Shown here: one piece after another, positions 25,807-34,760 of the stretch | How the letters are laid out: each line of letters opens with the position of its first letter | How positions within the stretch are numbered: position 1 is the first letter of the stretch | Notes under the pieces: generated by a model | What the model was told of the DNA's origin: nothing | Seen by the model: only the letters and a program-made list of their open reading frames with translations | Databases searched by the model: none | Position numbers and translations under genes: made by a program | Assembly: GCA_965220825.1 (NCBI GenBank) | Contig: OZ244839.1 | Coordinates: forward strand, 2,170,001-2,234,000 | DNA length: 64,000 nucleotides | Direction: 5' to 3' | From: G965220825 sp965220825 | Lineage (GTDB): Bacteria; Pseudomonadota; Alphaproteobacteria; UBA828

Positions 25807-26952
25807 TCAACGCCGGTTGCGCCGCCGCTTGCGCCGCGCCCGGGCCGAGCTCGCACGCCGGCGCTTGCCGGAGGGCCGGGCGTCGTCCCGCCGTTCCTCG
25901 GTCCCGGGTTCGGGCCCGGCCTCCGGTTCGGACTCCGACGCGGGGAGCGCCGCCGCCGGGGCTTCGATCGCACCCGGCACCTCCGCCTCGGCCGCCGGCG
26001 CGTCCAGCACCTCGGTGCGCTCCGCCTGGCCCGCGGCCTTCTTCCGTCCGCCGCGCTGCGGCTGGACGTAGAGCAGCAGCGCGCCGGCGACAAAGACCGA
26101 CGAATAGGTGCCGACAATGACGCCCCAGATCATGGCGAAGCTGAAATCGCGTATCACGGCGCCGCCGAAGATCAGCAGGGCAAGCAGGGCGAGAAGCGTT
26201 GTCGCCGAGGTGATTACCGTGCGCGAAAGGGTCTCATTGACACTGAGGTTAAGCAGGTCGAGGAGCGGCATCGCCTTGTATTTGCGAAGATTCTCTCGCA
26301 CCCGGTCATACACCACCACGGTGTCGTTCATGGAATAGCCGACGATGAGCAGAATCGCGGCGACGATGGGCAGATTGAACTCGAGGCCCAGCGCCGCGAA
26401 GATTCCGAGTGAGAGCAGCACGTCGTGGAGCAGCGCGATCACCGCCCCGATGGCGAACGGAAGCTCGAAACGGAACCAGATATAGACCAGCATCAGGAAG
26501 ACGGAGACCACGACGGCGATGATGCCGGCCTGGATCAGTTCCGCGCCGACCTTGGGCCCGACCGTCTCCACCCGCCGGTAGCTCAGCGAATCGCCGTAGT
26601 TCGCATCGAGAGCATCCCGCACCACGGCGACGGCGGCCTGCTGGGCGCTTGCATCACCCGGCTGGCGCTCGATGCGGATCAACACGTCGGTGGGCGCGCC
26701 GAACTCCTGGAGCGCGATCTCGCCGAGGTCGAGCCCTTCCAGCGCGCCCCGCATTCGTCCGATGTCCGCTTCCCTCTCGGTGCCCACCTCGATGAGGATG
26801 CCGCCCGCGAAGTCGATGCCGAAATTGAGCCCGCGCGCGACCAGCAGGACCACGGACGCGGCGACGAGGGCAATGGAGAATATGAAGAACGCACGCCGAA
26901 GTCGCAGAAACGGAATCTCGGTCCGGTCGGGGATAAGGCGGAACCGCCGCAC
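25807..26952 (-). CDS. secF: Protein translocase subunit SecF with a long basic C-terminal tail
   Basis: The 381-residue protein has six membrane helices in RND arrangement. Landmarks are LNFGIDFAGGILIEVG after helix 1, VGPKVGAELIQAG before helix 2 and IVGYSMNDTVVVYDRVRENLRKY. With SecD it uses the proton gradient to pull exported proteins into the periplasm. Beyond the last helix (LLYVQPQRG) lies a tail of about 75 residues rich in Ala, Pro and Glu, ending in an Arg/Lys-rich stretch (13 basic of the last 20). Typical SecF lacks this (about 310-320 residues). The tail should be cytoplasmic. Confidence 0.95.
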   Translation of the reverse strand: MRRFRLIPDRTEIPFLRLRRAFFIFSIALVAASVVLLVARGLNFGIDFAGGILIEVGTEREADIGRMRGALEGLDLGEIALQEFGAPTDVLIRIERQPGDASAQQAAVAVVRDALDANYGDSLSYRRVETVGPKVGAELIQAGIIAVVVSVFLMLVYIWFRFELPFAIGAVIALLHDVLLSLGIFAALGLEFNLPIVAAILLIVGYSMNDTVVVYDRVRENLRKYKAMPLLDLLNLSVNETLSRTVITSATTLLALLALLIFGGAVIRDFSFAMIWGVIVGTYSSVFVAGALLLYVQPQRGGRKKAAGQAERTEVLDAPAAEAEVPGAIEAPAAALPASESEPEAGPEPGTEERRDDARPSGKRRRASSARARRKRRRNRR

Positions 26953-26961
26953 GGCAGGGCT

Positions 26962-28539
26962 CTAGATCGGCAGCAGCGCCGGGCGGCGCCGGCGCAGCCA
27001 GGTGACCAGCACGATCCGGCTGAGCAGCATGGCGGTGAACATGGACGTGGCGATACCGATGCCGAGCGTCACGGCGAATCCCTTCACCGGGCCCGTCCCG
27101 ATCACGAACAGGATGACGGCGGCGATCAGCGTGGTGAGGTTCGAGTCGATGATGGTGGTGAATGCCCGGCGGTATCCGGCCTCCATCGCGGAGAATGGCG
27201 CCCGGCCTGCGCGCGCTTCCTCACGGATGCGCTCGAAGATCAGCACGTTCGCGTCCACCGCCATGCCGATAGTCAGCACGATCCCCGCGATTCCCGGCAG
27301 GGTCAGCGTCGCCTGCAGCAAGGAGAGAACCCCCAGAATGATGATCAGGTTGAGGATCAGCGCGAGATCGGCAACCAGGCCGAAGAACCCGTAATAGAGC
27401 GCCATGAAGAGGAGCACCGCCGCCAGCCCGACGATGCAGGCGATCTTGCCCGCCTCGATGGAATCCTCGCCGAGGTCGGGGCCCACCGTACGCTCCTCGA
27501 GAATTTTCATGGGCGCCGGCAGCGCGCCCGCCCGCAGAAGAAGCGAGAGGTCGTTGGCTTCTTCCACCGTGAAATTGCCGGTGATCTGCCCGGAACCGCC
27601 GACGATGGGTTCGCGGATGACCGGTGCGCTGATGACGCGCTCGTCCAGCACGATGGCGAAGGGCTTGCCCACATTCTCGGTGGTGACGTCGCCGAACTTC
27701 CGCGCGCCGCTGGAATCGAAGCGGAAGCTCACCGCCCATTGTCCGTTCTGATCGCGCGTGGTTGCGGCGTCCACCAGGGAATCGCCACTCACCATCACGC
27801 GCTTGCGGATGACGTAGAATATCTCCTCGCCGTTCGCATCCAGTTCGTCCGAGGGGAGGCGAAGCGCGCCGCGCGGCGTGCGGCCGCTGCGCCTGTCCTG
27901 CTCGGTCACGTTCTCGTCCAGCAGGTGAAATGTGAGTTTGGCCGTCTTGCCGAGGAGTCGCTTGACCCGTTCGGGGTCGTCCACGCCCGGCAGCTGGACC
28001 AGAATTCGGTCGTCGCCCTGGCGTTGTATGGTGGGCTCGCGCACGCCGGTCTCGTCGATGCGCCGCCGGACGATCTCTATGGATTGAGCGACGGCCGCCC
28101 GCTGGCGCTCCTCCAGCGCCGCTTCGCCGAGCACGATGCTGAATGCGCCGGAATCATCCCCGTCGATCTCGGCGTCCGGGTCGATTCCGTCGACCGCATC
28201 CTCCGTCGCTTCGCGCTGCGCCGGATCGATCAGGCTAAAGACCACCCGATCGCCCTCGGACTTGAGACCCGTATATTTGACCCCCGCTCGCCGTAACGCG
28301 ACCCTGGTATCGTCCACCAGGGTGGCCATGCGCTCGCGCGCGATGTCGGAGACCTGAACCTCAAGCAGAAGGTGGGAGCCGCCCTGGAGGTCGAGCCCGA
28401 GGTTGACCTGGTTGGACGGCAGCCACGAGGGGTAGTCCCGGAGCGACGCGCGGTCGAACAGGTTGGGCACCGCGAACAACATCGCCGCGACGACGATCGC
28501 TGCAACGACGCCGATCTGCCACGGGCGGATCTGAAGCAT
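26962..28539 (-). CDS. secD: Protein translocase subunit SecD
   Basis: The 525-residue protein has an N-terminal helix (WQIGVVAAIVVAAMLFAVPN), LGLDLQGGSHLLLEV, a large periplasmic P1 domain (about 60-330), and five C-terminal helices with GMAVDANVLIFERIREE, the family signature containing the functional Asp. Length is close to shorter proteobacterial SecD. The start lies 23 bp after the yajC stop and secF follows after 9 bp, so yajC-secD-secF form one operon. Confidence 0.96.
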   Translation of the reverse strand: MLQIRPWQIGVVAAIVVAAMLFAVPNLFDRASLRDYPSWLPSNQVNLGLDLQGGSHLLLEVQVSDIARERMATLVDDTRVALRRAGVKYTGLKSEGDRVVFSLIDPAQREATEDAVDGIDPDAEIDGDDSGAFSIVLGEAALEERQRAAVAQSIEIVRRRIDETGVREPTIQRQGDDRILVQLPGVDDPERVKRLLGKTAKLTFHLLDENVTEQDRRSGRTPRGALRLPSDELDANGEEIFYVIRKRVMVSGDSLVDAATTRDQNGQWAVSFRFDSSGARKFGDVTTENVGKPFAIVLDERVISAPVIREPIVGGSGQITGNFTVEEANDLSLLLRAGALPAPMKILEERTVGPDLGEDSIEAGKIACIVGLAAVLLFMALYYGFFGLVADLALILNLIIILGVLSLLQATLTLPGIAGIVLTIGMAVDANVLIFERIREEARAGRAPFSAMEAGYRRAFTTIIDSNLTTLIAAVILFVIGTGPVKGFAVTLGIGIATSMFTAMLLSRIVLVTWLRRRRPALLPI

Positions 28540-28562
28540 GGAAACCGGAATGACGGAGCGGG

Positions 28563-29099
28563 CTAGCGCCGCTTCTCGTCCCTGTCCTCCTCTTCCTCGT
28601 CGTCGTCCTCGATGTCGTCGTCCTCGTCATAGTCTTCGTCTTCCACGTCGTCCCGCTCGTCCTCGAAGCGTTCGTCCTCCTCGTCCTCCTCCTCTTCGTC
28701 GCCCTCGAACTCTTCATGACGCGGCATGATCTGGGAGATCATGTTGCGCATGACGCGGACGCGTACATCGGGGGCGATCTCAACCAGCAGGCTGTCGCCC
28801 CGACCCACCTTGATCACATGGCCGACCAGCCCACCGTTGGTCACGATGTCGTCGCCTCGGTTCACGTTCGACAGCATTTCGCGATGGGCCTTCTGCTTCC
28901 GCTGCTGGGGGCGGATAAGCAGGAAGTAGAACACCACGAAAATCAGGATCAGCGGGAGGATCGACATCAGCATGTCGCCGCCGCCCGCTTCGCCGCCCTC
29001 GCCGCCTTGCTGCATGGGCGGACAGGCCGTCAACGCAACCAGCGCGAGCCCGAGCGCGCCCACCGTGGCAATCGGTTTTGCCAACCTTGCTGCAACCAT
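28563..29099 (-). CDS. yajC: YajC, Sec accessory membrane protein with lipobox-like leader and very acidic tail
   Basis: The ATG at 29099 follows GGGAG. The 178-residue product is much longer than normal YajC (about 110). The core is standard: one helix LILIFVVFYFLLIRPQQRKQ, then GDDIVTNGGLVGHV and VEIAPDVRVRVMRNMI. Two additions stand out. The leader LALVALTACPPM looks like a lipobox with Cys at residue 26. The C-terminal 50 residues contain about 38 Asp or Glu. By YajC topology the tail is cytoplasmic. It may interact with the oppositely charged SecF tail (inference). Confidence 0.9.
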   Translation of the reverse strand: MVAARLAKPIATVGALGLALVALTACPPMQQGGEGGEAGGGDMLMSILPLILIFVVFYFLLIRPQQRKQKAHREMLSNVNRGDDIVTNGGLVGHVIKVGRGDSLLVEIAPDVRVRVMRNMISQIMPRHEEFEGDEEEEDEEDERFEDERDDVEDEDYDEDDDIEDDDEEEEDRDEKRR

Positions 29100-29298
29100 C
29101 GCTTCATACTCCCGCCGCGAAAATCGCCGCACGATAGGCCCAAACCCGGGGCCGGGCAAACCTTTCTGCCACCCTTTGCGAAGCTTCCAAGGCAGAGAGC
29201 CGGAACCGCCGGGCTCGGAGACCCCCCGGTTTCCTTTTCGGGGGAAGCGAATTAGGGTCCCGGCCTCGTTCCTTCACCGTGGCATTTGCGGAGATCCG

Positions 29299-30162
29299 AT
29301 GTCGGATGCGGCGGCCGTACCGCTCCTGCGGCGCATTGCGGAAGCACTGGAACGGCTCGCGCCCCCGCGGCCCGACGACGCCGCGCTGGAGTCGGCCGAG
29401 GGCTTCGTCTGGCACGCCGACGGCGCCCGGCTCGAGGCGATCGCCGAGATCAACCGCATCGACCTCGCGCTCCTGAAGGGCATCGACCGGGTGCGCGACA
29501 TCCTGCTGGACAATACGCGACGCTTCGCCCGGGGGCTGCCTGCCAACAACGCCCTCCTGTGGGGCGCGCGCGGCATGGGCAAGAGTTCGCTCATCAAGGC
29601 CGTTCACGGCGCCGTCGCGCCGGACGCGCCGGCAGGGCTTGTCCTGGTCGAAATCCACCGCGAGGAGATCGCCTCCCTCCCCGTCCTGCTCACGCGGCTA
29701 CGCCGAAGCGCCACGCGATGCATCCTCTTTTGTGACGACCTCTCTTTCGATTCCGAGGACACCACCTACAAGTCCCTCAAGGCGGCGCTTGAGGGGGGCA
29801 TGGACGGCAGGCCCGCGAACGTCCTGTTCTACGCGACCTCGAACCGCCGCCACCTGATGCCGCGCGACATGGTGGAGAATGAGCGCTCTACGGCGATCCA
29901 TCCAGGCGAAGCCGTGGACGAGGCGGTCTCGCTTTCGGACCGGTTCGGCCTCTGGCTCGGCTTCCACCCCTGCGACCAGGCCACCTTCTTCGAGATGGTG
30001 GAGGCCTATGCGGCCCATCTCGACCTCGCCATCGACAGCGAGAACCTGCGCGCCGAAGCGGTGGAGTGGAGCATGACGCGCGGTGCGCGCTCGGGCCGCG
30101 TCGCCTGGCAGTTCATCCAGGATCTCGCGGGCCGTCTGGCGAACGGCGAAAGCGGTACGTAG
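29299..30162 (+). CDS. DUF815-family AAA+ ATPase
   Basis: The 287-residue P-loop protein has Walker A LLWGARGMGKSSLIKAVH near residue 94, Walker B RCILFCDDLSFD near residue 150, and ATSNRRHLMPRDMVENER as a sensor-like stretch. This DUF815 family is conserved in alphaproteobacteria and related to DnaA/Cdc6-like AAA+ proteins; its role is unknown. Divergent from yajC with 199 bp between starts, it ends convergent with nlpD. An upstream in-frame extension to 28972 reads through yajC and is rejected. Confidence 0.88.
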   Translation: MSDAAAVPLLRRIAEALERLAPPRPDDAALESAEGFVWHADGARLEAIAEINRIDLALLKGIDRVRDILLDNTRRFARGLPANNALLWGARGMGKSSLIKAVHGAVAPDAPAGLVLVEIHREEIASLPVLLTRLRRSATRCILFCDDLSFDSEDTTYKSLKAALEGGMDGRPANVLFYATSNRRHLMPRDMVENERSTAIHPGEAVDEAVSLSDRFGLWLGFHPCDQATFFEMVEAYAAHLDLAIDSENLRAEAVEWSMTRGARSGRVAWQFIQDLAGRLANGESGT

Positions 30163-30207
30163 CGGCTTCTCCGGCGCGCGGGCGCATCGCGGGCAGCGGC
30201 AGCGTCG

Positions 30208-31269
30208 CTACTCACGCTCGAACAGGTCGAGTGGGTCCCGCGGCTTTCCGTTTCGCCGGATCTCGAAATGGGCCTGGGGGCGCGAAACGCGGCCCGACGC
30301 ACCGGATCGGGAAATCACCTGGCCGCGCTTCACCGCCTCGCCCTTCTCCACCAGAAGCTCGCTGTTATGGGCATAGGCCGTCATCCAGCCTCCGTCATGG
30401 CGGAGCAGCACCAGGTCCCCATAGCCGCGGATCTCGTTTCCCGCATAGGCTACCACGCCGTTCTGGGACGCGCGGATCGCGCTCCCCACCGGCAAGGCGA
30501 TATTGATGCCGTCATTATGCATGCCGTTGGGCTTGGGTCCGAAGCGGGAGATCACCGGGCCTTCCGAAGGCCAGAGGAAACCCGCATCGGAAGCCGGCGC
30601 GACCGAGGCTTGGCGGGTCTCGGGCCGCACCGCGGGCCGGGCGACCTCCCGAGGTGCCGCTTCCTCCACGCCGGGCCGCGCGGTGCGCCGCGGCGCAACC
30701 GCCGGGGAAGGGGAAGGGTCCCGCGCGACCCGGGGCCTCTGCACGGGCGCGGGCAGGGTCAACTGCGTACCCGCCGCCACCCGATAAGGGGGGCGGATTC
30801 GGTTCTCCTTCGCGAGCGCTCCCGGTTCGACCCCGTGATCGCGGGCAATGCCATGGAGCGTCTCCCCTTTGCGCACCGTATGGAACCGCACTTCGGGAAG
30901 CATCAGCCGCTGCCCCACCAGCAGCCTGTAGGGCGGCGTCAACCCGTTGAGACGCACGAGGGCGCCGATCCCGACCCCGTGGCGGCGGGCGATGCCGTAG
31001 AGCGTGTCGCCGCGGACGACGGTCACCGTGCCGGGCGCCGTCGGGGATGCGCGCGCATCGGCAGCCGGCGGGCGAAGCCTGGGCAGAGGCGGCGTCTCGC
31101 GAAACACGTACGCGCGGACCACAGCCGGGCTCTCGCCGCTTTGGACCGCCGCAGGGGACCGCCGGGACTCGCCCTCGACCGCCGAGGGATATGGCAGCGG
31201 CCCGCACGCCGCCGCCAGCAGCGTGGCTGCCGCGGCCAGGACGAAGCCGAAGCGGCCGGCGGCCCTCAC
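30208..31269 (-). CDS. nlpD: NlpD-like lipoprotein: two LysM domains and a degenerate M23 (LytM) domain
   Basis: The GTG at 31269 overlaps the surE stop (GTGA); 353 residues. A lipoprotein signal with lipobox LLAAAC is followed by two LysM repeats (VTVVRGDTLYGIARRHG and HTVRKGETLHGIARDHG), a Pro/Ala/Arg linker, and a C-terminal LytM domain. In the latter the zinc motifs look imperfect: HNDGINIA in place of HxGID, and QAHFEIR in place of HLHFE. That suggests a peptidoglycan-binding activator of a cell-wall amidase and not a hydrolase, as for E. coli NlpD. The usual pcm gene between surE and nlpD is absent. Confidence 0.9.
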   Translation of the reverse strand: MRAAGRFGFVLAAAATLLAAACGPLPYPSAVEGESRRSPAAVQSGESPAVVRAYVFRETPPLPRLRPPAADARASPTAPGTVTVVRGDTLYGIARRHGVGIGALVRLNGLTPPYRLLVGQRLMLPEVRFHTVRKGETLHGIARDHGVEPGALAKENRIRPPYRVAAGTQLTLPAPVQRPRVARDPSPSPAVAPRRTARPGVEEAAPREVARPAVRPETRQASVAPASDAGFLWPSEGPVISRFGPKPNGMHNDGINIALPVGSAIRASQNGVVAYAGNEIRGYGDLVLLRHDGGWMTAYAHNSELLVEKGEAVKRGQVISRSGASGRVSRPQAHFEIRRNGKPRDPLDLFERE

Positions 31270-32021
31270 ATGAAGACCTCGCGGAGCCGCGCAAGGGTCC
31301 GGCGGTGCGTGAGGTCCATATGGAGCGGGGTCACCGCGACGTAGCCGTCCTCGATCGCGCGAAGATCGGTCCCCCGCGCACCGGAATGCCGGACCGGCAA
31401 GGTCAAACCGACCCAAAAATAGGAGGCGCCATGGGGATCGATCCGCTCCTCCAGGCTGTCGCCCACCTGGTGCAGGCCTTGACGGCTCGCCCGGACGCCG
31501 CGCACCTGGCCCGCGGGGATATCCGGGAAGTTCACGTTCATCAACACGCCTTCGGGCCAGGGCCGCTCGAGCAGGACGCGGACGACGCGCTCACCCCACT
31601 GTTCGGCGGTCTTCCATTTGGGGCGTCCGCCGTCCTGGAAGGACTGGCTGAGCGCAACGGCCGGTGCGCCGAGCAGCGTCGCCTCCATGGCGGCCGCGAT
31701 GGTGCCGGAATAGGTCACGTCCTCGCCCACATTGGCGCCTTCATTGACGCCCGAGAGGACGAGGTCGGGCGGCCGGTCCGCCAGCAGCTTGTTGAAAGCC
31801 AGAAAGACGCAATCGGTGGGCGTCCCGTCGACCGCCTGGCGGCGCCGGGAGAGCCTGCGGATGCGGAGCGGCCGGTGAAGGGTCAGCGAATGGGAGGCCG
31901 CGCTCTGTTGGGTCTCCGGCGCGACGACCCAGACATCGTCCGAAAGCGCGCGGGCGATGCGCTCCAGCACCTTGATCCCCGGCGCGTTGATGCCGTCGTC
32001 GTTACAGACCAGAATCCGCAT
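31266..32021 (-). CDS. surE: 5'/3'-nucleotidase SurE
   Basis: The 251-residue survival protein E is a metal-dependent nucleoside monophosphatase and exopolyphosphatase. MRILVCNDDGINAPGIKVLE carries the Asp-Asp metal site, and VLSGVNEGANVGEDVTYSGTIAAAMEA the second conserved block. Its ATG shares one base with the serS stop and its end overlaps nlpD, so serS-surE-nlpD are tightly coupled. Length is normal. Confidence 0.95.
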   Translation of the reverse strand: MRILVCNDDGINAPGIKVLERIARALSDDVWVVAPETQQSAASHSLTLHRPLRIRRLSRRRQAVDGTPTDCVFLAFNKLLADRPPDLVLSGVNEGANVGEDVTYSGTIAAAMEATLLGAPAVALSQSFQDGGRPKWKTAEQWGERVVRVLLERPWPEGVLMNVNFPDIPAGQVRGVRASRQGLHQVGDSLEERIDPHGASYFWVGLTLPVRHSGARGTDLRAIEDGYVAVTPLHMDLTHRRTLARLREVFM

Positions 32022-33289
32022 CAGCCGAGCCGCTCGGCGCCGTCGAGATAGGGGCGGAGCGCCGCCGGCACCGTCACGCCGCCGTCCGCCTCCTGGAAAT
32101 TCTCGAGCAGGGCGACCAGCGTGCGCCCGACGGCGAGGCCGGAGCCGTTGAGGGTGTGGACGAAGCGGGTTCGCTTCTCCGCCTGCAGGCGGCAGCGCGC
32201 GTTCATGCGCCGCGCCTGGAATGCGCCGCAGTTGGAGCAGCTCGAAATTTCGCGGAAGCGCGCCTGACCGGGCAGCCAGACCTCGATGTCGTAGGTCTTC
32301 TGCGCGGAAAAGCCCATATCGCCCGCACTCAGCACCACGACGCGATAAGGGAGTTCGAGGCGTTGCAGCACGGCCTCGGCACAGGCGGTCATACGCTCGT
32401 GCTCGCGCTCCGATTCCTCCGGCCGGGTCACGCTGACCAGCTCCACCTTGGAAAACTGGTGCTGGCGGATCATGCCGCTGGTATCGCGCCCGGCCGCACC
32501 GGCTTCGGCGCGGAAACAGGGCGTAAAAGCCGTCATGCGGAGCGGGAGATCTTCTTCGTCGAGGATTTCACCGGCAACCAGATTGGTGAGCGGCATTTCC
32601 GCCGTCGGGATCAGCCAGTAGCCGTCCACCGTGCGGAAGAGGTCCTCGGCGAATTTCGGGAGATTGCCGGTGCCGTAGGCCGCAGCCTCGCGCACGAGGA
32701 GGGGCGGCGCGATTTCGGTATAGCCGAACTCCTTCGTGTGGATATCCAGCATGAAGGCGGCCAGTGCGCGCTCGAGCCGCGCCAGGGCGCCGGAGAGCAC
32801 GACGAAGCGCGCGCCGGAGAGCCTGGCGGCGCGCTTGAAGTCCATGAGGCCGAGCGCTTCGCCGATCTCGAAATGCTGCTTCGCCGGTGCGTCGAAAGCG
32901 GGCGGTGCGCCCCAGCGGCGGAGTTCCACATTGGAGGCTTCGTCCGCCCCGTCGGGCACGTCGTCGGCGGGCAGGTTGGGAAGGCCGGCGAGCAGCGCCT
33001 CGAGCGCGGCTGCGTGCTCGCGGTCCTCCCGCTCCAGAGCCTGGACCCGGTCCTTGAGGCTCGCGACCTCTTCCATCTGGGGGGACGCGTCTTCGCCCCG
33101 CGCCTTGGCCGCACCGATCTCGCGCGAGAGCCGGTTGCGCGTCTGCCGGCATTCCTGAAGCGCGGTCTGGGTCTCGCGGCGGCGCGCATCCAGGGCGGCG
33201 ATCCGCCCTGCGTGGGGTGCCGCGCCGCGGCGGGCGAGGCCCCGATCGAAGGCCTCGGCCTGCTCGCGAATCCACTTCACGCTGAACAT
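32021..33289 (-). CDS. serS: Seryl-tRNA synthetase
   Basis: The 422-residue class II aminoacyl-tRNA synthetase has an N-terminal coiled-coil arm (about residues 25-105, charged heptads) that grips tRNA-Ser. Motif 2 is CFRAEAGAAGRDTSGMIRQH and motif 3 is NGSGLAVGRTLVALLENFQ. Cytoplasmic and essential. It lies in the tatABC-serS-surE-nlpD arrangement typical of alphaproteobacteria, starting 92 bp after the tatC stop. Confidence 0.96.
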   Translation of the reverse strand: MFSVKWIREQAEAFDRGLARRGAAPHAGRIAALDARRRETQTALQECRQTRNRLSREIGAAKARGEDASPQMEEVASLKDRVQALEREDREHAAALEALLAGLPNLPADDVPDGADEASNVELRRWGAPPAFDAPAKQHFEIGEALGLMDFKRAARLSGARFVVLSGALARLERALAAFMLDIHTKEFGYTEIAPPLLVREAAAYGTGNLPKFAEDLFRTVDGYWLIPTAEMPLTNLVAGEILDEEDLPLRMTAFTPCFRAEAGAAGRDTSGMIRQHQFSKVELVSVTRPEESEREHERMTACAEAVLQRLELPYRVVVLSAGDMGFSAQKTYDIEVWLPGQARFREISSCSNCGAFQARRMNARCRLQAEKRTRFVHTLNGSGLAVGRTLVALLENFQEADGGVTVPAALRPYLDGAERLG

Positions 33290-33381
33290 GTCGGCGCGCC
33301 TTTTAGCCCCTTCCCGACAGTGAGTCGAACACCCGCTCCAGCGGGTCGGGCCAGGAGAGGGAAGAGCCGCGGCGTGCGCCG

Positions 33382-34248
33382 TCAGCGCCCGTAATTGAAG
33401 TCGGTCTCTTCGCTGTCTTCGTACTCGGCGAGGATCTCATCCATCTCGGCGTAGGCGGCCTCTTCCTCCGCGAGCTTCTGCGCACGTTTTTTCTCGACCA
33501 TGCCGACCGAGATGATGGAGAGCTCGTAGAGCGCGATCAGCGGAATGCCGAGGCCGATCTGGCTGAACAGATCCGGGGGCGTGAGGACGGCGGCGGCGAT
33601 GAACACCATGACGATGGCGTATTTGCGCTTGCGCTTGAGCCCCGCCGAGGTGGCGAGGCCCGCGCGGCCCATCAGGGTGAGCATGACGGGAAGCTGGAAC
33701 GCGATGCCGAACGCGAAGATCAGCTTCATCACCAGGGAGAGATACTCGCCGATCTTCGGCAGGAGCTCGAGGCCGAGGCGTTCTTCCGTGGCGACGTCCT
33801 GGAACGATATGAAGAAGTCGAACGCCTGCGGGAAGATGAAGTAGTAGACCATGCCCGCACCGGCGAAGAACAGCACCGGCGTTACGAAGAGGAACGGCAG
33901 AACGGCGGTTTTCTCTTTCTTGTAGAGCCCCGGCGCCACGAACATCCAGAACTGGGTGGCGATGAGCGGGAACGCGACGAAGAACGCCCCCCAGAAGGCG
34001 ATCTTGAGCTCGGTAAAGAAGGCTTCGAGGAGGTGGGTGTAGATCAGGCCCGTGTCGTGGCCGCTCTCCGCGAGCACCACCCGGAGCGGTTCCACCAGGA
34101 AGGCGAAAATATCCTCCGCCACATACCAGCAGCCGAAGAAGGCGATAACGATGCCAATGGCGGAATAGGCCAGACGGCGCCGCAACTCGATCAGGTGATC
34201 GATAAGCGGCGCCCGCGTCTGTTCGATCGCGTCGGTCTTGTCGACCAC
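33382..34248 (-). CDS. tatC: Sec-independent protein translocase TatC
   Basis: The 288-residue protein has six membrane helices and binds twin-arginine signals. LIDHLIELRRRLAYS near residue 15 is the signature N-terminal loop, and FEARLF-like AFFTELKIAFWGAFF and YFIFPQAFDFF follow. A C-terminal tail of about 35 acidic residues after the last helix is longer than in E. coli. The start is 3 bp after the tatB stop. Confidence 0.95.
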   Translation of the reverse strand: MVDKTDAIEQTRAPLIDHLIELRRRLAYSAIGIVIAFFGCWYVAEDIFAFLVEPLRVVLAESGHDTGLIYTHLLEAFFTELKIAFWGAFFVAFPLIATQFWMFVAPGLYKKEKTAVLPFLFVTPVLFFAGAGMVYYFIFPQAFDFFISFQDVATEERLGLELLPKIGEYLSLVMKLIFAFGIAFQLPVMLTLMGRAGLATSAGLKRKRKYAIVMVFIAAAVLTPPDLFSQIGLGIPLIALYELSIISVGMVEKKRAQKLAEEEAAYAEMDEILAEYEDSEETDFNYGR

Positions 34249-34251
34249 CGG

Positions 34252-34707
34252 TCAGGCGCTCGTGCGGGGCTCGGGCGCATCCTCCGCGCCGCCGCTCGCC
34301 TCCGCCGCCTGGGTCGGGGCGGGCTCGGGGGCAGATTCTCCCGCGGCCGTGCCGCTCGTTTCCCCGGCAGCGGGCGGCGCCTCGCCATTGGCCTTGCCGT
34401 CGGCCTTGGCGCCGGTGGCGAACGCGTCTTCGCTGAGTATCTTGTTCACGTCGCCCGCACCGTCCGCCACGTCGCGGCGCGCATTCGCCAGCTCCTTGTT
34501 GGCCTCGTCGATTTCCTTCTTGACGGCGTCGATCTCGGTGGCGTCCGCCGCCTCCTCGATGGTCCGCTGGAAATCCCGGGCGTAGCCGCGCGCCTTGCCC
34601 ATCCACTGCCCCGCCGTCCGCACGATACGCGGCAGGTCCTTAGGCCCGACCACGATCAGAGCGATCAGCATGAGGATGATGAGCTCTTGCCAGCCGATGT
34701 CGAACAT
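34252..34707 (-). CDS. tatB: Sec-independent protein translocase TatB
   Basis: The 151-residue protein begins MFDIGWQELIILMLIALIVV, the TatB helix with its conserved Glu, followed by GPKDLPRIVRTAGQWMGKAR and an amphipathic helix. The C-terminal half is a flexible Ala/Pro/Glu-rich tail. With TatC it forms the receptor for folded, twin-arginine exported proteins. The gene lies 53 bp after the tatA stop. Confidence 0.94.
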   Translation of the reverse strand: MFDIGWQELIILMLIALIVVGPKDLPRIVRTAGQWMGKARGYARDFQRTIEEAADATEIDAVKKEIDEANKELANARRDVADGAGDVNKILSEDAFATGAKADGKANGEAPPAAGETSGTAAGESAPEPAPTQAAEASGGAEDAPEPRTSA

Positions 34708-34760
34708 CGCTCAGCCCGTCCAGGGAACGGAGGCCCCCTTCGCCGCCCGCGCCGCGCCGC

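Noticed and set aside
26425..28296. 623-codon open frame on the plus strand
   Set aside because: It lies antisense to secF and secD. Long antisense frames are normal in GC-rich genes, and its translation is low-complexity with no recognisable motif.
33331..33346. Small hairpin ACCCGCT-CC-AGCGGGT between tatC and serS as a terminator
   Set aside because: The loop is too short and no T-run follows on either strand. The genes look co-transcribed.
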